The position numbers were made by a program, and so were the translations under genes. Positions 17,292 to 25,612 of a stretch of 40,022 bases of DNA are shown here, piece after piece. The notes below the pieces were generated by a model, which saw nothing but the letters and a program-made list of their open reading frames with translations, searched no databases and was not told the DNA's origin. This DNA comes from Eubacteriales bacterium (GTDB lineage: Bacteria; Bacillota; Clostridia; Oscillospirales; Oscillospiraceae): NCBI GenBank assembly GCA_030533415.1, contig JAUNJE010000025.1, forward strand, positions 1 to 40,022, in the 5' to 3' direction. Within the stretch, counting starts at the first letter, position 1. Each line of letters opens with the position of its first letter.

Positions 17292-17320
17292 TTGCTATTT
17301 TCGGCAAAATTCTCTATAAT
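17292..17320 (+). promoter_or_regulatory. Promoter of the MalY/PatB gene
   Basis: TTGCTA (17292-17297), 17 nt, perfect TATAAT (17315-17320). Confidence 0.8.
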
Positions 17321-17350
17321 AGACATATCATCTGCACAAAGGAGTTCCGC

Positions 17351-18559
17351 ATGAAATACGATTTTACATCCATTCTGGACCGGCGGGGAAGGGACGCCAT
17401 TGCTGTTGACCTGATCGGTGCCCCCGGTTCCTCCTATCCCGCTCCCCGGGAGGGCTTCGATGCCATTCCCATGTGGGTAGCTGACATGAATTTTCCCGTG
17501 GTGCCTACCATTCAGCAGGCAATGATCGAACGGGCTAAGCACCCTACCTTCGGCTATTTTTCTCCCTCCGAAGAATACTACGGCGCCATCATCCGCTGGC
17601 AGCAGACCCATAACGGCGTCACCGGCCTGACGAAGGAAAACATCGGCTACGAAAACGGCGTGCTGGGCGGCGTGGTTTCGGCCCTGAACGTACTCTGCTC
17701 CCGGGGCGATAACGTGCTGCTCCACTCCCCCACCTATGTAGGCTTTACCGGCAGCCTGACCAACAACGGCTACCACATCGTCCATTCTCCCCTTATCAAG
17801 GACGAAAACGGTATCTGGCGCATGGATTTTGCGGACATGGAAAAGAAAATCGTGGAAAACAAGATCCACGCCGCCATTTTCTGCTCTCCCCACAATCCCT
17901 GCGGCCGCGTCTGGGAGCGCTGGGAGGTGGAGCAGGCCATGGCGCTTTACAAAAAGCACGATGTCATGGTCATCTCCGATGAGATTTGGAGTGATATCCT
18001 CCTGGAGGGCTACCGCCATGTTCCCACCCAGTCCGTCAGCGAGGACGCGAAAATGCGCACCATCGCCCTCTACGCCCCCTCCAAGACCTTCAACCTGGCA
18101 GGGCTGGTGGGCAGCTACCACATCATTTACAACAAGATGCTGAAGGACCGCTGCGAAAAGGAAGCTTCCCTCTGCCACTATAACTCCATGAATGTCTTAA
18201 GCATGCACGCCCTGATCGGCGCCTACCAGCCAGAGGGCTATGCGTGGGTAGAGGAGCTGCGGCAGGTGATCACCGGCAATGTGGACTACGCCTGTGATTT
18301 CATCGCGAAGCATTTTGACGGTGTGGAGGTCAGCAGGCCCCAGGGCACCTACATGCTGTTCCTGGACTGCGAAAAGTGGTGCGAAAAGCACGGCAAAACC
18401 ATGGACGAGCTGCTTGCTGCCGGCTGGGATGTGGGCGTCGTCTGGCAGGACGGCCGCGCTTTCCATGGCATGCACCATATCCGCATGAATTTGGCCCTTC
18501 CCTTGAGCCGCGTGAAGGAGGCCTTCGGCCGGCTGGACAAGTACGTCTTCAACGCATAA
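17351..18559 (+). CDS. MalY/PatB family PLP-dependent C-S lyase or aminotransferase
   Basis: A 402-residue fold-type I PLP enzyme. It starts with the PatB-like MKYDFTSILDRRG and has IPMWVADMNFPV near 39-50, the cofactor-binding HNPCGR (N182), SDEIWSD (D210) and the Schiff-base lysine in YAPSKTFNLAGL (K245). Family members are mostly cystathionine beta-lyases that release homocysteine or sulfide, and some act as aminotransferases. AAAGGAG is 6 nt before ATG 17351; the frame is open upstream to 17270 but without a start signal. It stands alone, with no methionine or cysteine pathway genes beside it, so the in vivo substrate is uncertain. Confidence 0.9.
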   Translation: MKYDFTSILDRRGRDAIAVDLIGAPGSSYPAPREGFDAIPMWVADMNFPVVPTIQQAMIERAKHPTFGYFSPSEEYYGAIIRWQQTHNGVTGLTKENIGYENGVLGGVVSALNVLCSRGDNVLLHSPTYVGFTGSLTNNGYHIVHSPLIKDENGIWRMDFADMEKKIVENKIHAAIFCSPHNPCGRVWERWEVEQAMALYKKHDVMVISDEIWSDILLEGYRHVPTQSVSEDAKMRTIALYAPSKTFNLAGLVGSYHIIYNKMLKDRCEKEASLCHYNSMNVLSMHALIGAYQPEGYAWVEELRQVITGNVDYACDFIAKHFDGVEVSRPQGTYMLFLDCEKWCEKHGKTMDELLAAGWDVGVVWQDGRAFHGMHHIRMNLALPLSRVKEAFGRLDKYVFNA

Positions 18560-18598
18560 GCCAACAATCCGCCCCGTCCGGGCGGCAGATCCCGGTAT

Positions 18599-18644
18599 CA
18601 ATATCCCCGGCAGGATGGCATCCGCTTTCCCGCCGGGGATATTG
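18599..18644. terminator. Bidirectional terminator
   Basis: A 13-bp stem CAATATCCCCGGC / GCCGGGGATATTG with a 20-nt loop, followed by TTTATTT on the plus strand. It lies between the convergent MalY/PatB and Na/Pi cotransporter genes. Confidence 0.7.
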
Positions 18645-18645
18645 T

Positions 18646-20391
18646 TTATTTCAGGCTGTATTTTCTGGCATAGGTCTTATACTGCTCGCCGAAGCTCTCA
18701 TTTTCCACCCGGACGGAGCGGAGGGCCTCGTGGCTGTTCATGTCGTGGTGGGCCGTATCCACCACACAGCCGGCAATGTTGGAGCAATGGTCGCCCACCC
18801 GTTCCAGGTCCGTCAGCAGGTCGGACCAGACAAAGCCGCTTTCGATGCTGCAGCCGCCCTGCTGCATGCGCAGAATGTGGTGAATCCGAAGCTTTTCTTT
18901 CAAATCGTCAATGACCTGCTCCAGCGGCTCCACCTGATAGGCCTTTTCCAGATCATTTTCCCGGAAGGCCTGGAAGGACAGGCCGATGATCTCCTCCACG
19001 GCACGGATCAGGACGGACAGCTCATGCCGGGCCGCATCGGAGAAACGCAGATTTTTGTCGTGCAGCTCCTCGGCAGCCTCCACCAGATTCAGGGCATGGT
19101 CACCGATGCGCTCAAAATCGTTCAGGGACTTCAGCAGCATGGCGGCTTCGCCGCTGTCCTCCTCACTGATCTGCAGGGCACTGAGCTTGACCAGGTAGGT
19201 GCCCAGAATATCCTCAAAATGGTCTGTTTTGCTTTCACATTCCCGGACGGTTTTGGCAAGCCCCTGGCTGTAGTCCAGCAGGCATGCAGCGCCGGCATGC
19301 AGAGCCCCGGCGGCCGCGCCGGCCATCTCTCCGGTCAGCGCGCGGCACCGCTCCAGCGCAATGGCGGGGGTGGTCAGCAGGCGCTCGTCCAGCTCCGCCA
19401 CGGTTTCCGGCTCCTTGGCATCGGGAACGAGCCTGCACACCAGCCGCTCCAGCAGACCGCCGGAGGGCAGCAGCATTGCGGTACAGAGCAGGTTAAACGC
19501 CGTATGGCAGACGGAAATTCCCAGGAAGGTAGCGCTTTTCTCCAAAAAGGCCGGGGAAAACAGCAGATTCGCCAGCATGAACAGCACCAGGCAGACCACG
19601 GTGCCGATCACATTGAACAGCAGGTGCACAGCAGCGGCACGTTTGGCGTTTTTGGTGGTGCCGACGGAGGACAGCATGGCGGTGACACAGGTACCGATAT
19701 TCTGCCCCATGATAATGGGGATGGCGGCAGCATAGCGCACCTGTCCCGTGGCGGACAGGGCCTGCAGAATGCCTACGGATGCAGAGGAGGACTGGATAAC
19801 GGCGGTCAGCACAGCCCCCGCCGCCGCGCCCAGAATGGGATTGGTAAACAGCAGGAACATCTGCTGGAAGGCCGGTACATCCTTCAGCCCCTTGACGGCC
19901 CCGGACATGGTATCCATACCGAACATCAGCGTGGCAAAGCCCAAAAGGATCAGACCCGTATCCTTTTTCCTGCCGTCTTTCAGGAACATGTAGTAAACGA
20001 TGCCCAACAGCGCCAGCACAGGGGTAAAGGCACTGGGCTTCAGCAGCTGGATGAACAGGCTGTCCCCCTGGATGCCGCTTAAGGAGAGAATCCAGGCGGT
20101 GACGGTGGTGCCCACATTGGCGCCCATGATGACATTAATGGCCTGTCCCAGTGTCAGCAGGCCGGAATTGACAAAGCCCACCACCATAACGGTGGTGGCG
20201 GAAGAGGACTGGATCACCGCTGTGACAGCCAGGCCCGTAAGAAAGCCCAGCATCCGGTTGGAAGTGAGCCTGCTCAGCAGGGCCCGCAGGCTGCCGCCGG
20301 CCCGGCGTTCCAGCGCTTCGCCCATGATGTTCATGCCGAACAAAAACAGGCACAGGCCGCCCAGCATGGTAAGAATATCAAAAATGTCCAT
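18646..20391 (-). CDS. Na+/phosphate cotransporter (NptA/PNaS family) with PhoU-like C-terminus
   Basis: A 581-residue protein. The N-terminal 310 residues form two inverted Na/Pi cotransporter repeats with the paired signatures QSSSATT and QSSSASVG and the matching GANVGTTVTA and GQNIGTCVTA. About 200 C-terminal residues are helical and PhoU-like (LNDFERIGDHALNLVEAA, LTDLERVGDHCSNIAG). It imports phosphate with sodium, and the PhoU part probably adjusts transport or signals to the Pho system. AGAGGTAG precedes the ATG. A Pho-box-like pair of 11-bp repeats lies 77-93 nt upstream and resembles that before the PhoB-like regulator 7.5 kb away, so phosphate control is likely. Confidence 0.92.
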   Translation of the reverse strand: MDIFDILTMLGGLCLFLFGMNIMGEALERRAGGSLRALLSRLTSNRMLGFLTGLAVTAVIQSSSATTVMVVGFVNSGLLTLGQAINVIMGANVGTTVTAWILSLSGIQGDSLFIQLLKPSAFTPVLALLGIVYYMFLKDGRKKDTGLILLGFATLMFGMDTMSGAVKGLKDVPAFQQMFLLFTNPILGAAAGAVLTAVIQSSSASVGILQALSATGQVRYAAAIPIIMGQNIGTCVTAMLSSVGTTKNAKRAAAVHLLFNVIGTVVCLVLFMLANLLFSPAFLEKSATFLGISVCHTAFNLLCTAMLLPSGGLLERLVCRLVPDAKEPETVAELDERLLTTPAIALERCRALTGEMAGAAAGALHAGAACLLDYSQGLAKTVRECESKTDHFEDILGTYLVKLSALQISEEDSGEAAMLLKSLNDFERIGDHALNLVEAAEELHDKNLRFSDAARHELSVLIRAVEEIIGLSFQAFRENDLEKAYQVEPLEQVIDDLKEKLRIHHILRMQQGGCSIESGFVWSDLLTDLERVGDHCSNIAGCVVDTAHHDMNSHEALRSVRVENESFGEQYKTYARKYSLK

Positions 20392-20467
20392 AGGATTCTA
20401 CCTCTCACACACAATGGTTTGACAATCAAAGTTTATCAGGATTTCGTCAAATCTATTACCGTGAGAA

Positions 20468-20484
20468 TGTAAAATCTGTGTAAA
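20468..20484 (-). promoter_or_regulatory. Pho-box-like direct repeat before the Na/Pi cotransporter
   Basis: On the minus strand TTTACA occurs twice with an 11-bp period (20484-20479 and 20473-20468), the spacing bound by OmpR/PhoB-type regulators. The plus-strand text GAGAATGTAAAATCTGTGTA matches the region before the PhoB-like gene almost base for base. Confidence 0.6.
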
Positions 20485-20523
20485 TTGGGGAAGCCCATGC
20501 ACAAATGGTCTGGGATTCGTCCG

Positions 20524-20895
20524 CTACATCAGTTCCTGGGTCAGCCTGAGGATCTCGGGGGCGACCCTGGCCCGCTCCTTTTCCGCTATATGCCTGTACA
20601 TGGGGTAGGCCAAAGCGATCCCCAGAATGCCGATGACGCCGATGACGATCCCCAGCGCGAACAGCTGCGTCCAGACCAGGCAGCAGCACATGCCCACGCC
20701 CATGACCAGCGTGCTGGCAGTGCCCAGGGTGACGGATGCCCAAGTGGCTTTCTGGGTGACGCTTTGGTCCAGGCGGCGAAGGGCTTCCAGCTTCTGCTCC
20801 CGTTCGTCCTTGGGCAGGTATTTTTCCCGGATGCGCTTGATTTCCTCATGCTCCGGCGCAGAGTAGGTATACTCAAAAGATTCGTTGTTTTCCAT
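20524..20895 (-). CDS. Small two-helix membrane protein
   Basis: A 123-residue protein with a charged N-terminal half (about 1-55, rich in Glu, Lys and Arg) and two transmembrane helices. The first carries GVGMCCCLVW and the second GIVIGVIGILGIALAYPMY. The frame continues upstream to 21015, but GGAG 7 nt before ATG 20895 (MENNESFEY) marks the start. It is last in the run regulator-kinase-membrane protein-this gene, so is probably co-expressed with that signalling system. The helix pair resembles the second half of the protein at 25114-25482. Function unknown. Confidence 0.75.
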   Translation of the reverse strand: MENNESFEYTYSAPEHEEIKRIREKYLPKDEREQKLEALRRLDQSVTQKATWASVTLGTASTLVMGVGMCCCLVWTQLFALGIVIGVIGILGIALAYPMYRHIAEKERARVAPEILRLTQELM

Positions 20896-20930
20896 TGTGA
20901 TTCTCCGCTCGTTTTGATACTGATATTGGA

Positions 20931-21806
20931 TTAAAGCTTTTGCTCCGGTGCCCGGCCGCTCCGTTTTCTGCCGTGCAGCACCATGCCCAGCGCCCCCAAA
21001 ACGGTCATCAGGCACACGGCAGCGCCGGTCAGGGTATTCATCAGCCTTTGCTGTCCGAAATTCTGTCCGTAGGCGCAGAACAGCGCAGTTTGCAGTGAAA
21101 ATAGAGACATCAGGGTGGATGTGTGGTTCATGTTGTTCATCGCACCGGCGATGGGCGAATTATCCCTGCGGCCCCGGGCCAGGGCGATGATGGACATGGT
21201 AAGCTTATAAAAGGTAAAGGCCGCCACCCCGAGTACCACAAATCCCGGATAGCTGCTGCCCTCTCCCCGCCAGATCATCTGGAACACCAGTACCGCCATG
21301 GCCAGGTTCAGCGCAAACAACCACCAGCCAATGACGGTGTACCCCTTCCAGGCCAGGGAGAGGTCATACTGTTTTTGAAGCTTCCGCTGATAGGGAAGCA
21401 GCACCACATACATCAGGGTTTGAACCAGGTAATAAACGCCGTTGCTGGCAAGCCACACGGAGCCTTGATAAGCCGCTGTCACCAGATGGAATGCCGCGTA
21501 CGCAAAGCTGATTGCCAGACTTTGGTACAGCGCCCCGGCAAGGCCGTGCACCTTCTCCTCCGGAGCCAAGGTTTTTTCTTCCTCCCGCTTCCGGTCCTTT
21601 GCCCACCGGAGCAGCCGGGGGACCAGGCGGACGCAGAGCACCGTCAGGGCATAAGCGGACAGCACATAGACAGGATAGGAAAACCAGCGTTCCTCATAAT
21701 GCCGCCAAAACAGCCAGACCAGCACGGGAAAGGCCCCGCAGCTCAGCCAGGCCGCCCAGGCCGGCGGACAAAAGAGCTTTATCAGCACTTGTTTGAAGCG
21801 TCCCAT
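20931..21806 (-). CDS. Polytopic membrane protein of unknown function
   Basis: A 291-residue protein with about seven hydrophobic helices and a charged loop (AKDRKREEEKTLAPEEK, about 70-86). It overlaps or abuts the histidine kinase gene: an ATG at 21812 forms an ATGA overlap with the kinase stop, but AAAGGA is only a base away from it and 6 nt before ATG 21806 (MGRFKQVL), which I prefer. Operon position suggests a target or modulator of the two-component system, for example in envelope stress. No family recognised. Confidence 0.75.
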   Translation of the reverse strand: MGRFKQVLIKLFCPPAWAAWLSCGAFPVLVWLFWRHYEERWFSYPVYVLSAYALTVLCVRLVPRLLRWAKDRKREEEKTLAPEEKVHGLAGALYQSLAISFAYAAFHLVTAAYQGSVWLASNGVYYLVQTLMYVVLLPYQRKLQKQYDLSLAWKGYTVIGWWLFALNLAMAVLVFQMIWRGEGSSYPGFVVLGVAAFTFYKLTMSIIALARGRRDNSPIAGAMNNMNHTSTLMSLFSLQTALFCAYGQNFGQQRLMNTLTGAAVCLMTVLGALGMVLHGRKRSGRAPEQKL

Positions 21807-21808
21807 AC

Positions 21809-22861
21809 TCATTCCTTTCTCAGCCGGACGGTAAAGGTGGCCCCTTTTCCCGGCGTGCTGGAAACGGAAATGACGCCGCCGGTGATATCCACCACCCGTT
21901 TTACCAGCGCCAGCCCCAGGCCGTTTCCCTGGGCGGCGTGGGCGGTATCTCCCTGGTAAAACTTTTCAAAGATGTGGGCGCCGGTTTCCTTGCTCATACC
22001 GCAGCCGGTATCGGATACGGATACCACCGTCCAGCCGCCGTCAGTTGTGAGCTTCAGGGAGATCCTGCCCCCCGGAGGGGTGAATTTGACGGCGTTGGAA
22101 AACAGGTTGCTCCAGACCAGCCGCAGCAGTTCCGGGTCGGCACGCACCTGCACCCCGTCCGCAATTTCGCACTCCAACTCCAAGCCCTTTTCCTCCCACA
22201 AAGACTCGTATTCCAGCATACAGGCGCAAAGCTGCTCTCCTAAGTCAAAGGTTCGGACTTCCGGAAAAATCTGCTGGTTTTCCAGCTTGTTCAGCTTGAG
22301 AATGTTGGAAACCATATCCGCCAGCCGCCTGGTGGTTTGAAGAATTGCCTGGGTGTATTCCTCCCGGTCCTCCTCCGGCAGGCCGGGCACCCGCAGCAGC
22401 GCCGCGTAATTCTGGATGGCAGCCAGGGGCGTTTTCAGTTCATGGGAAACGCTGGCAATAAAGTCGTTGCGCAGGGTTTCCACCCCGGACAGCTCCCCCG
22501 CCAGGATATTGATCTCCCGGCTGATTGCGTCGAAGCCGGTTTTGCTGAAATCCCCATGGCCGCTGTCCAGCCGGACGGAAAAATCCCCTTTGGAAAGCTG
22601 CTCCAGGGTGTCCAGAATGTGTTTTAGGGGACGGTCAACGGTACGGTTTCGGCGAAAAGCGTCCAGTCCGCAGCCGATCAGCGTCATCAGCAAAATGCAC
22701 AGGAAGGTGATTGGGGCATTCCGCCGGACAGCCGATTCGTCCAAGGTGATGCCCTTTAGAAACAGCAGAATGGTAACCGTCGTCACCAGGCAAATCACCA
22801 GGAAAAAGGCGACAAAACGGCTGATATTGAAAAGGACCCGCTCCCAAACGGTCTTTTTCAC
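21809..22861 (-). CDS. Sensor histidine kinase
   Basis: A 350-residue membrane kinase. Two transmembrane helices (about 14-36 and 51-70) enclose only a very short external loop, so it probably senses within the membrane or through a partner rather than a soluble ligand. A HAMP-like linker (about 72-125) is followed by the phosphoacceptor H140 in SVSHELKTPLAA and a complete ATPase domain (NLFSNAVKF, VSDTGCGM, GNGLGLALVK). The start is GTG, whose GTGA overlaps the regulator's stop, a sign of translational coupling. Intramembrane-sensing kinases of this build often respond to cell-wall stress or antimicrobial peptides. Confidence 0.92.
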   Translation of the reverse strand: MKKTVWERVLFNISRFVAFFLVICLVTTVTILLFLKGITLDESAVRRNAPITFLCILLMTLIGCGLDAFRRNRTVDRPLKHILDTLEQLSKGDFSVRLDSGHGDFSKTGFDAISREINILAGELSGVETLRNDFIASVSHELKTPLAAIQNYAALLRVPGLPEEDREEYTQAILQTTRRLADMVSNILKLNKLENQQIFPEVRTFDLGEQLCACMLEYESLWEEKGLELECEIADGVQVRADPELLRLVWSNLFSNAVKFTPPGGRISLKLTTDGGWTVVSVSDTGCGMSKETGAHIFEKFYQGDTAHAAQGNGLGLALVKRVVDITGGVISVSSTPGKGATFTVRLRKE

Positions 22862-23529
22862 TTGATCACCGCCTTATACCCCAGGCCGTGGACCGTGACA
22901 ATTTCAAAATCCCGGCAGTCTGCCAGCTTGCCCCGGAGCTTGGTCATATACACATCCACCGCCCTGGGGCCTGTGTTGGATTCGGCATTCCAGAATTCGT
23001 CCATCAGCTGGCTCCGGGTGAAGGTCTTCTTGGGATAGGACAGCAGCTTGAACAGCAGGTTAAATTCCCGGTTGGTCAGGCTAAGCTCCTGGCCGTCCAG
23101 GTAAGCGGTGTATTCGTCCGCATCCATGACAAAGCTTCCGACGGTAAGCCGCCGGGAGGAGGCGATTTTCGCCCGGCGGAGCAAGGCCCCGATCCGCAGG
23201 AACAGCTCGTCCAGATTCACGGGCTTGACCATATAATCGTCCACACCCACCCGGAAGCCCCGCTGCTTGGAGGCGAAATCATCCCGGGCGGTCATAAACA
23301 AAATGGGAATATTCTCGTTAAGGCTCCGCACGGTCCTGGCAAATTCAAAACCGTCGATATCCGGCATCATGATATCGGAAACGATCAGATCATAGACCTT
23401 CTCATACATGGCGTCATAGGCCTCCAGCGCGCTGAGACAGCCGGTGGCTTCATATCCGCTCCGGTTCAAAAAATCGCAGACGGTGCGGTTCAGGTCCCGA
23501 TCGTCCTCCACAACCAGTATCTGAAACAT
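22858..23529 (-). CDS. OmpR-family response regulator
   Basis: A 223-residue regulator with a receiver domain (EDD at 8-10, phosphoacceptor D52 in VSDIMMPDIDG, K in YMVKPVN) and a C-terminal winged helix (LTNREFNLLFKLLSYP, AVDVYMTKLRGKL, VHGLGYK). The frame continues upstream to 23604, but GGAGG 7 nt before ATG 23529 and the family start MFQILVVEDD fix the start. It is first in a four-gene run with its kinase and two membrane proteins. Its promoter region has a two-copy 11-bp repeat like the four-copy array at 25534-25571, which suggests autoregulation and control of that promoter. Confidence 0.93.
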   Translation of the reverse strand: MFQILVVEDDRDLNRTVCDFLNRSGYEATGCLSALEAYDAMYEKVYDLIVSDIMMPDIDGFEFARTVRSLNENIPILFMTARDDFASKQRGFRVGVDDYMVKPVNLDELFLRIGALLRRAKIASSRRLTVGSFVMDADEYTAYLDGQELSLTNREFNLLFKLLSYPKKTFTRSQLMDEFWNAESNTGPRAVDVYMTKLRGKLADCRDFEIVTVHGLGYKAVIK

Positions 23530-23573
23530 GTCAGTTCCTCCCACATTCTTTTTTTGACCATGATAGCACGGAA

Positions 23574-23590
23574 ATGTTTCTATTTTGTTT
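23574..23590 (-). promoter_or_regulatory. Possible autoregulatory direct repeat
   Basis: Plus-strand ATGTTTC (23574) and TTGTTTA (23585) are 11 bp apart. GGAAATGTTTC resembles units of the array at 25534-25571. Confidence 0.3.
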
Positions 23591-23605
23591 ATATGGGCAA
23601 TCAAA

Positions 23606-23636
23606 TTTCCCGCGGAAAAAATTTTTCCGCGGGAAA
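23606..23636 (-). terminator. Palindromic terminator after the epimerase
   Basis: TTTCCCGCGGAAAAA and its exact complement pair over 15 bp around a single central base. In the minus direction it is followed by TTTGATT. It separates the epimerase from the regulator run. Confidence 0.7.
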
Positions 23637-23640
23637 CCGG

Positions 23641-25020
23641 TTATTTCTGCTCGCCCCGAAGCCGCTTTTTGGCGTCCTCCACGGATTCCCCTTCCTTGGT
23701 GAAGAGCTTATCCACGAAGAAATTCTCGATCTTTGTGTAAGTATCCACCGCTCCCGTTTCCACCTTTTTGTAAGCGCCGACAACGCCGTCTTCGATTTTC
23801 TGATACGCATCCACAACGCCGTGCTCCACGGCTTTGCGGACATCGCCGGCATCCAGGCTTGCCGCGCTGGGATTGTATTGCGCAGCCTGCAATGCCCCAG
23901 CGATATCCACACCGCTGGCATTGGGATCCTGCTCCATGGCCTTTACCACATCTTCCATAGAGCCGCCCTCACCGGCGGGAACCGCTGCCTGCCCAATCAG
24001 CCCCTCTTCAATCATCCACTGCACCTCGTCGTGGATGGTCTGCTGATAAGGCCGGGTGGTGTAGCCCAGCTCTTTTTGGGCCTTGGAGTAGTCGAATTCG
24101 TTGTTTCTTGCCAGATTATAGACGGAGAAGGTGGTCATCAGGGGCTTTTTCCCGGTTCTGGCGGCCTGTTTCTCCATCCCTTGGGCGATCTTGTCCGCAA
24201 AATTCAGGGGCAGGTAGAATTTGATCTTCTGGCAATGGCACTCTTCGTAGAGCATGTCGCACATTTCCTTCAGGGTCACAGGCTCATTGGCCAGGATGTA
24301 GCACTCACCGATGCGGCCCTTGTCCACAGCGGCGATTGTACCGGCGGCCAGGTCCCGGACATCGCACAGGTTAAAGCTTCCCTGCATGCCCATGGGCATC
24401 TCCCCCTTGATGATCTGCAGCAGGGTACGGCTGGTCTCCCCCAACGCATGGTCATTGGGGCCGAGGATGCCGCTGGGATGGACGATGCAGGCCTTCAGTC
24501 CCATGACACGGACGGCGTCCAGTACCATCTGGGAGGCCTTCGCTTTGGACTGGCTGTAGGCGCCCACCACCTTTTCAGGATCACAGGGGTCAAAACGGTC
24601 CACCTCCTTGATCTTGGTGCCATGGGGTGCCTCGGGAATTGCCCCGGTGGAACTGACATAGACCATTTTTTCACACTCGGGATGGGCCAGGCACCTGGTG
24701 ATGATGTTCCGGGTGCCGCCCACATTGATAGCCATCAGCTTCTCGGAATAGGAAGGGTCCACGGTGACCATGCTGGCGCAGTGGATCAGGACGGAGGTTT
24801 CCCCCTGGGGAACAGTGAAGAACGGCTCCAGGGAAGCCTCGTCCGTCAAATCCCCCAGCACCACTTCCACTTTTTCGGGAATATACTTGACGGACTTGTC
24901 GTTGGGCAGAACCAAGGCGCGCACCTTGCAGCCCTTTTCCAGAAGCTGGAGGCAGATATTGCTTCCCAGAAAGCCCGCTGCCCCGGTAACCAAATAAGTA
25001 CGGTTGCTGTTCATAATCAT
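23641..25020 (-). CDS. NAD-dependent epimerase/dehydratase with a repetitive C-terminal tail
   Basis: A 459-residue extended short-chain dehydrogenase. The Rossmann glycine motif is GAAGFLG (13-19), the catalytic triad is S124 with Y155 and K159 (YSQSK), and HPSGILGPND is typical of dihydroflavonol-reductase or 3-beta-HSD-like members. The catalytic part ends near residue 345. The remaining 110 residues are unusual: a linker and then four near-repeats of 11 residues (GVVDAYQKIED, GVVGAYKKVET, GAVDTYTKIEN, FFVDKLFTKEG), predicted amphipathic helix, ending in VEDAKKRLRGEQK. AGGAG 5 nt before ATG 25020 fixes the start. The upstream membrane protein 25114-25482 is probably in the same transcript. 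Confidence 0.85.
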   Translation of the reverse strand: MIMNSNRTYLVTGAAGFLGSNICLQLLEKGCKVRALVLPNDKSVKYIPEKVEVVLGDLTDEASLEPFFTVPQGETSVLIHCASMVTVDPSYSEKLMAINVGGTRNIITRCLAHPECEKMVYVSSTGAIPEAPHGTKIKEVDRFDPCDPEKVVGAYSQSKAKASQMVLDAVRVMGLKACIVHPSGILGPNDHALGETSRTLLQIIKGEMPMGMQGSFNLCDVRDLAAGTIAAVDKGRIGECYILANEPVTLKEMCDMLYEECHCQKIKFYLPLNFADKIAQGMEKQAARTGKKPLMTTFSVYNLARNNEFDYSKAQKELGYTTRPYQQTIHDEVQWMIEEGLIGQAAVPAGEGGSMEDVVKAMEQDPNASGVDIAGALQAAQYNPSAASLDAGDVRKAVEHGVVDAYQKIEDGVVGAYKKVETGAVDTYTKIENFFVDKLFTKEGESVEDAKKRLRGEQK

Positions 25021-25113
25021 GCCATCTCCTAAATGAATTTTTATCGATGTGTTCACTATAGCGGTGTGATGTTTACGAAAGGTTTTGTTTCCAAGACATT
25101 AAACGCTGGACGC

Positions 25114-25482
25114 TTATTTCAGCCCCAGGCACATGGGGATCAGGCACAGCAGCAAAACGATGCCTGCAACCCCCACCGCAATGCCGGGAAGCAGCATGTC
25201 CCAGACCATGATCATGCACATGCCCGCGCCCAAAACCAGTGCGCCCAGAATTCCAAACGCGGCTTTTCCAACGGTTTTCCAGTTGATCTTCCTGCCGGAT
25301 CCGGCTCTGCCTTTGAGCAGGACCGCCAGCAATACCAGCAGGAAAACAGCGCCAACGGCGGTAACGGCCACGCCCGGCCGGAAGACGTCCCATTCCGGAA
25401 GCAGGCACATACACATGCCGATGCCAAAGAGCAGGCCGCCAACCACACCCAGCAGCAACACAACAAAGCTTTTTTTCTTCAT
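25114..25482 (-). CDS. Small membrane protein with duplicated GMC helix-pair motif
   Basis: A 122-residue, very hydrophobic protein with about four helices arranged as two similar halves. The first half carries GIGMCMCLLPEW followed by GVAVTAVGAV, the second GAGMCMIMVWDML followed by GIAVGVAGIV. A short basic loop (KGRAGSGRKINWK) separates them. GGAGG is 8 nt before ATG 25482; an upstream in-frame ATG (25497) has no ribosome site. The promoter region has a four-copy 11-bp direct repeat. The second half closely resembles the protein at 20524-20895. Function unknown; regulation suggests envelope stress. Confidence 0.75.
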   Translation of the reverse strand: MKKKSFVVLLLGVVGGLLFGIGMCMCLLPEWDVFRPGVAVTAVGAVFLLVLLAVLLKGRAGSGRKINWKTVGKAAFGILGALVLGAGMCMIMVWDMLLPGIAVGVAGIVLLLCLIPMCLGLK

Positions 25483-25533
25483 ACGAATTTCCTCCATTGC
25501 AATTTTGTTTTACAGCGGCATTCTACCTTAGGG

Positions 25534-25571
25534 ATGTTTGGGAAATGATTCCGTAATGTTTCCGTAATGTT
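25534..25571 (-). promoter_or_regulatory. Four-copy 11-bp direct repeat, probable response-regulator site
   Basis: On the plus strand ATG[T/A]T begins at 25534, 25545, 25556 and 25567, exactly 11 bp apart; the second and third units are ATGATTCCGTA and ATGTTTCCGTA. Downstream on the minus strand is a TAGAAT -10 with a poor -35, as expected of an activator-dependent promoter for the 25482 gene. Confidence 0.6.
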
Positions 25572-25607
25572 AAAAAAGCCCTGTTTCCACGCAGAGCGGA
25601 AACAGGG
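25572..25607 (-). terminator. Intrinsic terminator of the phoR-like gene
   Basis: A 10-bp stem CCCTGTTTCC / GGAAACAGGG, followed on the minus strand by CTTTTTT. It abuts the direct-repeat array. Confidence 0.85.
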
Positions 25608-25612
25608 AAATC

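Noticed and set aside
18376-20082. A 568-codon plus-strand frame opposite the Na/Pi cotransporter
   Set aside because: Gln/Gly/His-rich antisense frame; the cotransporter signatures on the other strand are unambiguous.
22888-25032. A 714-codon plus-strand frame across the response regulator and epimerase
   Set aside because: Spans two genuine opposite-strand genes and an intergenic terminator, and has no recognisable motif or ribosome site.
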